From: Marinobacter pelagius
Lineage (GTDB): Bacteria; Pseudomonadota; Gammaproteobacteria; Pseudomonadales; Oleiphilaceae
Assembly: GCF_003315345.1 (NCBI RefSeq)
Contig: NZ_QNRO01000028.1
Location: 1 to 41,919, forward strand
Length of the DNA stretch: 41,919 bases
Direction: 5' to 3'
This document shows positions 16,791-23,803 of the stretch, piece after piece. The position numbers were made by a program, and so were the translations under genes. Numbering within the stretch: the stretch's first letter is position 1; each line of letters starts with the position of its first letter. Below the pieces are notes generated by a model. The model had not been told where the DNA came from and did no database searches. It saw only the letters and a list, made by a program, of their open reading frames with translations.

Positions 16791-17207
16791 CTACTCTTCC
16801 TCGTCGCTCCCGGATCGGTTGCGAATCCGGTTCAGCTCGGTTTCCAGGATCTCGATCCGGCGTTCCAGGGCCTCGATTTCTTCGCGACGGTGAATACCCA
16901 GCCGACGCAAGGCACCGGACACCCGCTCGTCAAACATGTTCTCGAGCTTGTCCCAGGTACCGGTGGCCCGTTCACGGACGCCCTCAACCCGGTCCTCAAC
17001 CGACTTGATCTGCTTGCCGACCACGCCCCGGGTCTTGCTCTCCAGCTGTTCGCCTTCCTGCACCAGACGCTCGAAAAACCGGCCGGTGTCCTCTTCGGCC
17101 TTGGTGTAGGCACCCAGGCCCGCCAGCCAGATCTGGCGGGCAGAACCCTTGATCCTGGCAGCCAGCTGCGCGTCGGTCTCCGGCTTTGGGGATTTTTCGT
17201 CTGACAT
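16791..17207 (-). CDS. Phasin (PhaI/PhaF-type polyhydroxyalkanoate granule-associated protein)
   Basis: A 138-residue amphipathic protein. The stretch IKGSARQIWLAGLGAYTKAE, followed by DTGRFFERLVQEGEQLESKTRG, is the PhaI/PhaF phasin signature; the rest is long charged helices ending in a heptad-rich segment (about 105-130) suited to coiled-coil formation. There is no Lys/Ala-rich histone-like tail as in PhaF, so it is a PhaI-sized protein. It would coat PHA granules in the cytoplasm. No PHA synthase is in the window. Confidence 0.85.
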   Translation of the reverse strand: MSDEKSPKPETDAQLAARIKGSARQIWLAGLGAYTKAEEDTGRFFERLVQEGEQLESKTRGVVGKQIKSVEDRVEGVRERATGTWDKLENMFDERVSGALRRLGIHRREEIEALERRIEILETELNRIRNRSGSDEEE

Positions 17208-17360
17208 TTATCAACCTCGGGGTGGAAATTTCGCTTCAGGCCCCTATTGTATTACACCCCCGGCGGGATTGCAGTGGCGCTGAAACCCGCTCAGGGAAAG
17301 GCCGCAGTATAAACACGCATTCGATATGAAAAAATGTTTTCAAACGAAACGGGCTCTCGC

Positions 17361-17486
17361 TTGAAGTGTTCAAAATATGGTCAATACTTCACCATACCGG
17401 TGTCCCTGCTGATGCCGGTTTGTCTGGAAGTCTTTCATGGATACTACTCGCACGCCTCTGCCCGGCATCCCTTGCCGGGCTTTTTT
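17361..17486 (+). ncRNA. Candidate small RNA between phasin and YeeE genes
   Basis: The 346-base gap 17,208-17,554 holds no convincing gene. It does hold a strong plus-strand terminator (17,460-17,486) with no plus-strand gene to terminate: the nearest one upstream ends at 16,789 and a minus-strand gene lies between. A possible promoter lies at 17,361-17,388 (TTGAAG, 16 bases, AATACT). A transcript from about 17,395 would be near 90 bases. It contains a further inverted pair, ACCGG(T)/(T)GCCGGT, around 17,396-17,420. Alternatively this is a terminated leader of the YeeE gene. No known sRNA family was recognised. Confidence 0.35.
17460..17486 (+). terminator. Rho-independent terminator
   Basis: GCCCGGCA (17,460-17,467), loop TCCCT, TGCCGGGC (17,473-17,480), then six T. 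It works only in the plus direction; the opposite strand has no T-run. Confidence 0.8.
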
Positions 17487-17554
17487 CGTGGTATTATTGC
17501 CCGCCCTTATAAGCTTATTCCTGTAATCAAAACCCTGTCCTCACGGAGTAGTAA

Positions 17555-17992
17555 ATGATCGAGATTGCCTGGAGTAATTTCACTCCCTGGTCGGCTCTGG
17601 CCGGCGGTATTCTGGTTGGCCTGGCAGCGGCCAGCTTTCTGTTGCTCAACGGCCGCATCGCGGGCATCAGCGGTATCCTCGGCGGCCTGCTGACACCCCT
17701 GAAGGGCGACATCGCCTGGCGGGTGGCCTTCATGCTGGGCTTGCTTGCAGCTCCGGCAGTTTGGCTTCTGGCCGCTGATATGCCCGCCATCGAGATTAAC
17801 GCCGGCTACCCGGCCCTGATCATTGCCGGCCTGCTGGTAGGCGTCGGTACCCGCTACGGCTCCGGTTGCACCAGTGGTCATGGCGTCTGCGGCCTGTCCC
17901 GTCTGTCCCCGCGGTCGTTGGTTGCCACCCTGAGTTTCATGGCCACGGGCTTTATTACCGTATTCGTTATCCGTCACGTGCTTGGAGTCTGA
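17555..17992 (+). CDS. YeeE/YedE-family sulfur transporter, N-terminal-half subunit (PmpA-like)
   Basis: A 145-residue membrane protein with about four helices, corresponding to half of a full YeeE/TsuA-type transporter. The signature GTRYGSGCTSGHGVCGLSRL carries Cys105 and Cys112; NGRIAGISG (32-40) is the other conserved loop. Full-length YeeE imports thiosulfate through relay cysteines, and split versions (PmpA/PmpB) accompany sulfide or persulfide genes. The partner half follows immediately. GGAG precedes the ATG by about seven bases. Confidence 0.85.
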   Translation: MIEIAWSNFTPWSALAGGILVGLAAASFLLLNGRIAGISGILGGLLTPLKGDIAWRVAFMLGLLAAPAVWLLAADMPAIEINAGYPALIIAGLLVGVGTRYGSGCTSGHGVCGLSRLSPRSLVATLSFMATGFITVFVIRHVLGV

Positions 17993-17998
17993 TTGAGT

Positions 17999-18424
17999 AT
18001 GAAGTATTCCCTTGCATCCCTGTTTGCTGGTCTGATTTTCGGCTTCGGTCTGATTTTGTCTGGCATGGCCAACCCGGAAAAGGTACTGGGCTTCCTTGAT
18101 ATCGCCGGCCTTTGGGATCCGTCCCTCGCCTTCGTCATGGGTGGCGCCATCATCGTCGGCGTTGTGGCGTTTGCGGTTGCCCGTCGCCGGACCCTGTCAT
18201 TCCTCGGCTTCAACATGAAGATTCCGTCCCATACCCATATCGACAAGCGTCTGGTCATCGGCAGTCTGATGTTCGGCATCGGCTGGGGCATTGCCGGCAT
18301 CTGCCCGGGCCCTGGCATCGTTGCCCTGGGGGCTGGCGAAACCAAGGCAGCGGTATTCGTTGTCTCAATGGTGGCCGGCATGGCGATTTTCGAATTAATT
18401 GAGCGGAACCGGGCAAAAGCCTGA
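17999..18424 (+). CDS. YeeE/YedE-family sulfur transporter, C-terminal-half subunit (PmpB-like)
   Basis: A 141-residue membrane protein, the second half of the split transporter. It has four hydrophobic segments, and the conserved GWGIAGICPGPGIVALG loop contains Cys102, matching the third relay cysteine region of YeeE. ATG 17999 is given; the in-frame TTG at 17993, with GGAG five bases before it, is an equally possible start and would add two residues. It is six bases from the first subunit's stop, and the DUF442 gene follows after 45 bases. Confidence 0.85.
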   Translation: MKYSLASLFAGLIFGFGLILSGMANPEKVLGFLDIAGLWDPSLAFVMGGAIIVGVVAFAVARRRTLSFLGFNMKIPSHTHIDKRLVIGSLMFGIGWGIAGICPGPGIVALGAGETKAAVFVVSMVAGMAIFELIERNRAKA

Positions 18425-18469
18425 ACGATTTCTGGTAACTTAGCCCCACCAAGATTGCGGAGGTTTTCC

Positions 18470-18901
18470 ATGGATATCCGAAAGATTGACGACACCATTT
18501 CCGTAGCGCCACAGATCAGCGTGGAAGACGTGGCCGAAGCGGCGCGCCTGGGCTTCAAGACCCTCGTTGCGAACCGCCCGGATCACGAAGAGCCTGGCCA
18601 GCCGTCCATGGCGGATATAGAGGCCGCCGCAAAGGAACAGGGACTTGAGTGGGTCTACATGCCGGTTGAATCCGGCAACATCACGGATGAGGACGTGGAT
18701 CGGTTTGCACCGATGATCCGGGACGCGGCAAAGCCCGTATTGGCTTTCTGCCGTTCCGGCACCCGCTGCACCGTCCTCTGGGCACTGAGCGCCGCCCGCG
18801 CCAACCCGGCCCAGGAGATTTTCACCAAGGCCCGTAACGCTGGCTACGACATCAGTGGCCTGGCACCGAGGATGGCGCAACAGGCACAGAACAAGGGGTA
18901 G
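18470..18901 (+). CDS. DUF442 / TIGR01244-family sulfurtransferase-phosphatase-like protein
   Basis: A 143-residue soluble protein of the DUF442 (beta-lactamase-hydrolase-like, BLH N-domain) family. It opens with RKIDDTISVAPQISVEDVAE and contains FKTLVANRPDHE. Its catalytic loop FCRSGTRCTVLW has Cys94 and Arg99 (C-x4-R) plus Cys100. The fold is that of dual-specificity phosphatases, but members fused to persulfide dioxygenases act in sulfide detoxification, probably as sulfurtransferases. Its place after a split sulfur transporter favours the sulfur role. ATG 18470 is preferred because GCGGAGG lies six bases upstream. Confidence 0.85.
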   Translation: MDIRKIDDTISVAPQISVEDVAEAARLGFKTLVANRPDHEEPGQPSMADIEAAAKEQGLEWVYMPVESGNITDEDVDRFAPMIRDAAKPVLAFCRSGTRCTVLWALSAARANPAQEIFTKARNAGYDISGLAPRMAQQAQNKG

Positions 18902-18937
18902 CCGCCCGCCCATAAACCAGAACAGGGACCGACTTGA

Positions 18938-20047
18938 ATGAAATACAAAGGCTCAGAGAATTTCAGCCATAACCAGCCCGAAAGGCTGGGCGTACTGGTG
19001 ACCAACCTTGGCACCCCGGACGCCCCCACCACTTCAGCCCTTCGACGCTATCTGGCCGAGTTCCTCTGGGATCCCAGGGTGGTGGAGGTTCCCCGCCCCC
19101 TCTGGTGGATGATCCTGAACGGCATCATCCTGCGCATCCGCCCGAAGCGCAGCGCCGAGGCCTACGCCAGTGTGTGGGAAGCGGAGGGCTCTCCCCTGCT
19201 GCTGCACACCGCCAAACAGGCGGAAGGCATCCGCGAGGCGCTGAAGAAGAAGTACGGGCCGAACGTTGTGGTCGGGTTCGCCATGCGTTATGGCAACCCG
19301 TCCATCAGCAAGGTGCTGGATGAAATGCAGGAACAGGGCGTGCGCAAGCTGCTGGTGTTGCCGCTCTACCCCCAGTACTCGGCCTCCACATCGGCCTCCA
19401 CGTTCGATGCGGTGGCCAGGGACTTCACCAAGCGCCGCTGGCTGCCGGACCTGCGCTTTGTTTCGCACTATCCGGATTACCCGCCCTACATCGAGGCCAT
19501 GGCCCGCCACATTGAGGCGCACTGGGCCAACCATGGCCGCAAGGACAAGCTGATCCTGTCCTACCACGGGGTGCCCCTGAAGTATCTGTTGAAAGGCGAC
19601 CCGTACCACTGCGAGTGCCACAAGACCTCACGTCTGTTGGCCGAGCGACTGGGGCTCTCGTCCGAGGACTACATGACCACCTTCCAGTCCCGCTTCGGGC
19701 GCGAGGAATGGCTGAAGCCTTACACGGACGAGACGTTGAAATCGCTTCCGGGCAAGGGCGTCAAATCGATAGATGTGTTCTGCCCGGGCTTCTCCTCCGA
19801 CTGTCTGGAGACAATCGAGGAAATCAACGAGGAAAACCGCGAGTATTTCATGGAAGCCGGCGGTGAGGGATTCAGTTATATCCCGGCTCTGAATGCGACA
19901 CCGGGCCACATCGAGGCCCTGGTAAAGCTGATCGAGGACAACATTGCGGGCTGGCAGATTCCGACCAATGCCCCGGAGAACCTGGCCCAGCGCCAGAAAC
20001 GGGCGGACCAGCAGAAAGAAATGACTTACCCCGGCAGATCCCTCTAA
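18938..20047 (+). CDS. hemH: Ferrochelatase
   Basis: Inserts Fe2+ into protoporphyrin IX, the last step of haem synthesis. Hallmarks in order: LGVLVTNLGTPDAPTTSALR, FAMRYGNPSI, LYPQYSASTSAS, LILSYHGVPLKYL (metal-site His), TFQSRFGREEWLKPYTDE and FCPGFSSDCLETIEEI with the conserved Glu. At 369 residues it is about 50 longer than E. coli HemH, mostly because of N- and C-terminal extensions. There is no C-terminal membrane segment, so it is probably peripheral to the membrane. No strong ribosome-binding site is seen. A terminator follows at 20,085. Confidence 0.95.
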   Translation: MKYKGSENFSHNQPERLGVLVTNLGTPDAPTTSALRRYLAEFLWDPRVVEVPRPLWWMILNGIILRIRPKRSAEAYASVWEAEGSPLLLHTAKQAEGIREALKKKYGPNVVVGFAMRYGNPSISKVLDEMQEQGVRKLLVLPLYPQYSASTSASTFDAVARDFTKRRWLPDLRFVSHYPDYPPYIEAMARHIEAHWANHGRKDKLILSYHGVPLKYLLKGDPYHCECHKTSRLLAERLGLSSEDYMTTFQSRFGREEWLKPYTDETLKSLPGKGVKSIDVFCPGFSSDCLETIEEINEENREYFMEAGGEGFSYIPALNATPGHIEALVKLIEDNIAGWQIPTNAPENLAQRQKRADQQKEMTYPGRSL

Positions 20048-20067
20048 GGGATCCTCCGTACCCCCGA

Positions 20068-20298
20068 TCAGTCAGATGACTGCTGACGGCCGGAGTCCGG
20101 TTGGGTTCCGGCCGTCTTTTCCTTCTCGCCGTCCTGCAGATCCGGAACGGACTGGCAGAAAGTGCATTCCTCGGTATCCACCAGTGCGCCTCCGGTTTCC
20201 ACATAACGGATCCGGTGGCTGGCCTGGCCACGGTTGGCCGAGACGGCGAATTTCCGGTCTTTGCGACGGTCTTCGGTGTTTTTGGCGGTATCAGGCAT
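20068..20298 (-). CDS. Small hypothetical protein with a CxxC motif
   Basis: A 76-residue hydrophilic protein. Its centre reads HRIRYVETGGALVDTEECTF then CQS, giving a CxxC pair that might bind a metal or be redox-active. The start ATG 20298 has GGGAG five bases upstream; the in-frame TTG at 20310 overlaps that site. The basic N-terminal third (DRRKDRKF) and acidic/polar tail give no family hint. It is convergent with hemH, and the hemH terminator lies within its 3' coding end. The good ribosome-binding site makes it likely real, but function is unknown. Confidence 0.55.
   Translation of the reverse strand: MPDTAKNTEDRRKDRKFAVSANRGQASHRIRYVETGGALVDTEECTFCQSVPDLQDGEKEKTAGTQPDSGRQQSSD
20085..20122 (+). 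terminator. Rho-independent terminator of hemH
   Basis: GACGGCCGGA, a loop of about ten bases, TTCCGGCCGTC, then TTTTCC. It is oriented for hemH and lies inside the last codons of the convergent small ORF. Confidence 0.7.
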
Positions 20299-20405
20299 AA
20301 GCACTCCCAATCAAACAATACCTCCATTATGGGGCTGAAAGGGCGGAAACCCAGTAAGCACTAACACGGGGTTCGATGTTGCTCCGTGAGCCGGCTGGCG
20401 CTAGA

Positions 20406-20424
20406 TTTTGCACCATACGCAAAA
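20406..20424. promoter_or_regulatory. Inverted repeat upstream of the IclR gene, possible operator
   Basis: TTTTGC, seven bases, GCAAAA, about 46 bases before the IclR start. IclR proteins commonly repress their own genes through such palindromes near the promoter. No regulated neighbour other than the gene itself is apparent. Confidence 0.35.
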
Positions 20425-20469
20425 CTCCCATATTGTGGCACCACCCTCGAACACAAGCCAGGAACCGCC

Positions 20470-21243
20470 ATGAGCGAAATCAAAACCGAATCGCGTATTC
20501 AGGTCATTGACCGGGCTGTCCTGCTGATGGACGCCATTGCCAGATATTCCAGGCCGGTAAAACTCAAGACCCTGAGCGCGGATACCGGTCTTGCCCCCTC
20601 CACCGCATACCGGATCCTGCTGTCCCTGATCAGCAACCGGTTCGTGGAGCGGGACTACAACGGCAATTACCGCCTCGGTCAACGACTCATGCAGCTGACC
20701 AACCGACTGCACACCGACATCGACCTGAGAGCGGTCTCCCTGCCTTACATGGAGACCCTGTGCGAACAGATGGGCGAGACCATCAACCTCACCATCCGCG
20801 AGGGGGACGTGGTGATCTACTTCGAGAAAGTCACCCCTAACCGAATGATGCTGGTGAACCAGATAGTCGGCAGCCGTGCGCCATTACACGTCACCGCCGT
20901 CGGTAAACTGATGCTGGGGCTGGCGGGCAAAGAGGAGATCAAGGCCTACGCAGAGCGGACCAACCTGCCTGCGTACACTCGCAACACCCTGTCCTCACTG
21001 CCGGACCTGGAAAAAGCCTGCCTGGCAAGCGCCCGTCAGGGCTACGCTCTGGACAACGAGGAAGCTGAAATCGGCGTGGGCTGTATCGGGGTGCTGATTC
21101 ACGATAAATCCGGGAATGTCAGTGCCGGGCTCTCGGTTTCGGCGCCGATCGAGCGGCGTAAGGATGAATGGATTGCCGCGTTGAAGCGTGCCGGAGAGGA
21201 TATTTCACGGCAGCTGGGCTACCGACCAGACGAGCAGCAATAG
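20470..21243 (+). CDS. IclR-family transcriptional regulator
   Basis: A 257-residue regulator. Residues 10-70 form the winged helix-turn-helix (VIDRAVLLMDAIARYSRPVK, then LSADTGLAPSTAYRILLSL and NYRLGQRL). Residues 85-250 are the IclR effector domain, with MGETINLTIREGDVVIY, APLHVTAVGKLMLG and GVGCIGVLIHD. IclR proteins usually sense small organic acids or aromatic intermediates and control catabolic operons. No catabolic operon adjoins it, so its target is unknown. Start ATG 20470, with GGAA nearby; longer in-frame readings upstream lack family similarity. Confidence 0.9.
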   Translation: MSEIKTESRIQVIDRAVLLMDAIARYSRPVKLKTLSADTGLAPSTAYRILLSLISNRFVERDYNGNYRLGQRLMQLTNRLHTDIDLRAVSLPYMETLCEQMGETINLTIREGDVVIYFEKVTPNRMMLVNQIVGSRAPLHVTAVGKLMLGLAGKEEIKAYAERTNLPAYTRNTLSSLPDLEKACLASARQGYALDNEEAEIGVGCIGVLIHDKSGNVSAGLSVSAPIERRKDEWIAALKRAGEDISRQLGYRPDEQQ

Positions 21244-21315
21244 AGAAATCGCAGCAGAAATGCTGATTAGCGCAAGAGGAAACGGGGGAAATATCAGGGG
21301 GAATCTGGAGAAAAA

Positions 21316-21406
21316 TGGCGGTGGGCCAGGGATTCGAACCCCGGGACGGCTACTAACCGTCGGCGGTTTTCAAGACCGCTGCATTCAGCCACTCTGCCAG
21401 CCCACC
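21316..21406 (-). tRNA. tRNA-Ser(UGA)
   Basis: The minus strand gives a 91-base class II tRNA: acceptor GGTGGGC pairing with GCCCACC, D-loop region GCAGAGTGGCTGAATG, anticodon stem-loop GCGGTCTTGAAAACCGC (anticodon TGA at 21,370-21,372), a long variable arm (GACGGTTAGTAGCCGTC), T-loop GGTTCGAATCC, discriminator G and encoded CCA. It decodes UCN serine codons, mainly UCA. The flanking genes are transcribed in the other direction, so it is its own unit. Confidence 0.97.
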
Positions 21407-21619
21407 TTTCAAAACCATTGCTGCCGTTGCGACAGCGAGGTGCATGATACCGGAATTGCCTGTGCTGTCAACGCCCTGCATAAATCCCGCCGCACTTTTC
21501 AACATTAACGGGGTTTAATGGAATCCGCGGAGCACTTTATTGTCGTAAATGATTGAAAGTTGCGTATTCGACATTATGATTGGGGACAGTATCCAGTCGT
21601 TACACAAACGGAGATGACA

Positions 21620-22318
21620 ATGGAAAACAGAAGATTCGGCGCTCAGAACCAGCAGGGTGCCTATTCCGCGCCTCAGGCTGAGCGAGCGACTACTGGCATC
21701 AGCGCTGATGCAATGAATGTGCTGCGCAACACCTACATGCTCCTGGGCATGACTCTGGCCTTCTCGGCCCTGACCGCATTCCTCAACATGAACGGAACCC
21801 ATCCGGGCTTCCTGATCACCATTGTGGGCTACATCGGACTTCTGTTTGCCACCTATAAACTGAAGAACAGCCCCTGGGGCATTGTGACTACCTTTGCCCT
21901 GACCGGTTTCATGGGTTACACCCTGGGCCCGATCATTGGTGCGTTCGTGGCCGCTGGCGCATCCCAGATCGTCGCCCAGGCGCTGACACTGACCGCTGTC
22001 GCCTTCGTTGGTCTGTCCGCAACCGCGATCATCACCAAGAAGGACTTCAGCTTCATGTCCAGCTTCCTGACCGCTGGCGCCTTCGTGCTGATCGGCGCCA
22101 TGGTCCTGGCGTTCATCATGGAAAGCTCTGCCCTGCACCTGGCGGTGTCCGCAGGCTTCACCATCTTCGCCTCCATCATGATCCTGTTCGAGACCAGCCA
22201 GATCATCAAGGGCGGCGAGCGCAACTACATCATCGCTACCGTGGGGCTGTACGTCTCCATCTACAACCTGTTTGTCAGCCTGCTGCACCTGCTGGCTGCC
22301 TTCAGCGGCGAAGACTGA
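21620..22318 (+). CDS. yccA: Bax inhibitor-1 family membrane protein YccA
   Basis: A 232-residue inner-membrane protein with about seven transmembrane helices from residue 31 onward after a short cytoplasmic N-terminus, the BI-1/TMBIM layout. LRNTYMLLGMTLAFSALTAF and ILFETSQIIKGGERNYIIAT are family signatures. E. coli YccA is a substrate and modulator of the FtsH protease. I chose ATG 21620, six bases after GGAG; ATG 21614 overlaps that site. The tus genes follow, as in several gammaproteobacteria, but a terminator lies between. Confidence 0.9.
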   Translation: MENRRFGAQNQQGAYSAPQAERATTGISADAMNVLRNTYMLLGMTLAFSALTAFLNMNGTHPGFLITIVGYIGLLFATYKLKNSPWGIVTTFALTGFMGYTLGPIIGAFVAAGASQIVAQALTLTAVAFVGLSATAIITKKDFSFMSSFLTAGAFVLIGAMVLAFIMESSALHLAVSAGFTIFASIMILFETSQIIKGGERNYIIATVGLYVSIYNLFVSLLHLLAAFSGED

Positions 22319-22342
22319 TCGCAGCTGAAACCAGGTTTGTCG

Positions 22343-22369
22343 AAGCCCCGGCCTTGCCGGGGCTTTTAC
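22343..22369 (+). terminator. Rho-independent terminator of yccA
   Basis: AAGCCCCGGC (22,343-22,352), loop CTT, GCCGGGGCTT (22,356-22,365), then TT and ACTTT. It separates yccA from tusD. Confidence 0.8.
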
Positions 22370-22408
22370 TTTGAGTAAACTGAAACCGCTATCAACACGG
22401 TACCGGCC

Positions 22409-22825
22409 ATGCAGGATTCCACCCCGTTCTCCTTCACTCTCGTTATCACCGGAGCGCCCTACAGCTCCCAGGCACCCCAGAGCGCACTGAGCTTTGCTGC
22501 GGCCGCCATAAAGGCCGGCCATCGGGTAGACCGGGTATTCCTGTACGGGGATGGCGTACAGCTTGCCTCCGCCCTCGCCTCGCCACCTTCCGATGAACCT
22601 CAATGGCCCCGGGAGTGGAGTACTTTTCTTGAGGAACACGGCATTCCCGGCGTTGCCTGCATTGCCTCGGCGTTGAGGCGCGGCCTGGTGGATGAAGGCG
22701 AGCAGAAACGGTATGAGCTGCCCGCCAGCAACCTCCGGGCGCCATTCACTATCGCGGGCCTGGGCGAGTGGGTTGAGGGCCGGATGTCGTCATCACGAAC
22801 CGTCTATTTTCACGGGAGCGACTGA
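22409..22825 (+). CDS. tusD: Sulfurtransferase TusD (DsrE-like)
   Basis: A 138-residue DsrE-fold subunit of the TusBCD sulfur relay, which takes persulfide sulfur from TusA and passes it to TusE for 2-thiouridine formation at tRNA wobble position 34. The active-site cysteine is Cys84 in GIPGVACIASALRRGL. FTLVITGAPYSSQAPQSAL, then FAAAAIKAGHRVDRVFLYGDGV is the family's start. tusC follows after two bases, and the order D-C-B-E is the usual operon. Confidence 0.93.
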   Translation: MQDSTPFSFTLVITGAPYSSQAPQSALSFAAAAIKAGHRVDRVFLYGDGVQLASALASPPSDEPQWPREWSTFLEEHGIPGVACIASALRRGLVDEGEQKRYELPASNLRAPFTIAGLGEWVEGRMSSSRTVYFHGSD

Positions 22826-22827
22826 CC

Positions 22828-23178
22828 ATGAGCACTTTGATTGTCATCGACCAGCCTCCCTATGGCAGCTGGGCCGGCCGGGAAGCCCTGGATATGGCGT
22901 TTTCGCTGGCTGCGTTTGACCAGCCGGTATCACTGCTGTTCTGTGGTGCCGGAGTAAACTGGCTTCGCAAGGGACAGGAGCCCGGAACGATCCGTCAGAA
23001 GTCGGTGGAGAAAAATCTGGCCGCCGCACCCATCTTTGGCGTGGAAGCCCTGCTTGCCGATGGTGACGACTGCAAACGCTACGGACTTGAGGCCGAACAA
23101 TTGCTGGATGGCGTGACCCTCGTACAGGCCGACTCGCAACTGTTCACAAACTACAGCCACACCGCCTTTGCCGGATAA
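22828..23178 (+). CDS. tusC: Sulfur relay protein TusC (DsrF-like)
   Basis: A 116-residue DsrE/F-fold subunit of TusBCD. It begins LIVIDQPPYGSWAGREALDM and contains VSLLFCGAGVNWL and the terminal VTLVQADSQLFTNYSHTAFA typical of TusC. In E. coli TusC has no catalytic cysteine and is structural. It is two bases after tusD and four before tusB. Confidence 0.93.
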   Translation: MSTLIVIDQPPYGSWAGREALDMAFSLAAFDQPVSLLFCGAGVNWLRKGQEPGTIRQKSVEKNLAAAPIFGVEALLADGDDCKRYGLEAEQLLDGVTLVQADSQLFTNYSHTAFAG

Positions 23179-23182
23179 TGCC

Positions 23183-23464
23183 ATGACCGAGATCCAGACC
23201 CTGCACATTCTGAACAAGTCCCCGGAACACCCGAGGTTTGCCCGCTGCCTGTCCATTGCCGGCCCGGCGGATACAATCTTGCTGATCGAGAACGGTGTCC
23301 TGGGGCTCAGTACCGCGTCAGCCAGTGCTTCCGGGAAAGTCCTCGCCCTCGAACCGGACATGGCTGCGCGGGGAATTGTAAGTCAATCCGGAACAGTGGA
23401 AACCGTCGACTATGACGCCATGGTCGCGCTGACCGCCCGCGCGCAACAGGTAATCAGTTGGTGA
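23183..23464 (+). CDS. tusB: Sulfur relay protein TusB (DsrH-like)
   Basis: A 93-residue DsrH-fold subunit, third member of the TusBCD hexamer. It begins TLHILNKSPEHPRFARCLSI and has ADTILLIENGVLGL, the usual TusB pattern. ATG 23183 is preferred; a TTG at 23168 lies within tusC. tusE follows three bases later. Confidence 0.9.
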   Translation: MTEIQTLHILNKSPEHPRFARCLSIAGPADTILLIENGVLGLSTASASASGKVLALEPDMAARGIVSQSGTVETVDYDAMVALTARAQQVISW

Positions 23465-23467
23465 GCC

Positions 23468-23794
23468 ATGAGTGAGCAGCAGATGCCCGAACGGAACAAC
23501 GAAGGTTTTCTGGAGGATGCCTGGGCGTGGACCCCGGAGGTGGCAGAAGTCATTGCTGCCGAAGACGCCATCGAGCTATCTGAAAATCATTGGGAAATCA
23601 TAGAGTTTTTGCGGGAATTTTATAAACAGCATGAAGTCTCGCCCCCCTCGAATCGGCTCTTCGTCAAGGCGGTAAAGGAAGCCTTCGGGGAGGAGAAAGG
23701 CAACAGCATTTACCTGATGCAGTTGTTTCCGGGCACGCCTGCCAAGACCGCCTGCCGGATCGCCGGGCTGCCCCGCCCCACCAACTGCCTTTGA
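23468..23794 (+). CDS. tusE: TusE/DsrC-family sulfur carrier
   Basis: A 108-residue DsrC-fold carrier that receives sulfur from TusBCD and delivers it with MnmA to tRNA. SENHWEIIEFLREFYKQHEV, FGEEKGNSIYLMQLFPGTPA and the C-terminal GLPRPTNCL arm are family marks. Cys107, the penultimate residue, is the sulfur-carrying cysteine. A second cysteine, Cys96, lies exactly 11 residues earlier, the spacing of the redox pair in true DsrC, which E. coli TusE lacks. Given the tusDCB neighbours and no dsrAB, TusE is the likely role. It ends nine bases before the convergent DUF445 gene. Confidence 0.9.
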   Translation: MSEQQMPERNNEGFLEDAWAWTPEVAEVIAAEDAIELSENHWEIIEFLREFYKQHEVSPPSNRLFVKAVKEAFGEEKGNSIYLMQLFPGTPAKTACRIAGLPRPTNCL

Positions 23795-23803
23795 CAAAGG
23801 GGC

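Noticed and set aside
17334..17558. Possible 74-residue plus-strand ORF before the YeeE gene
   Set aside because: It runs straight through a strong terminator, has no ribosome-binding site and unnatural composition.
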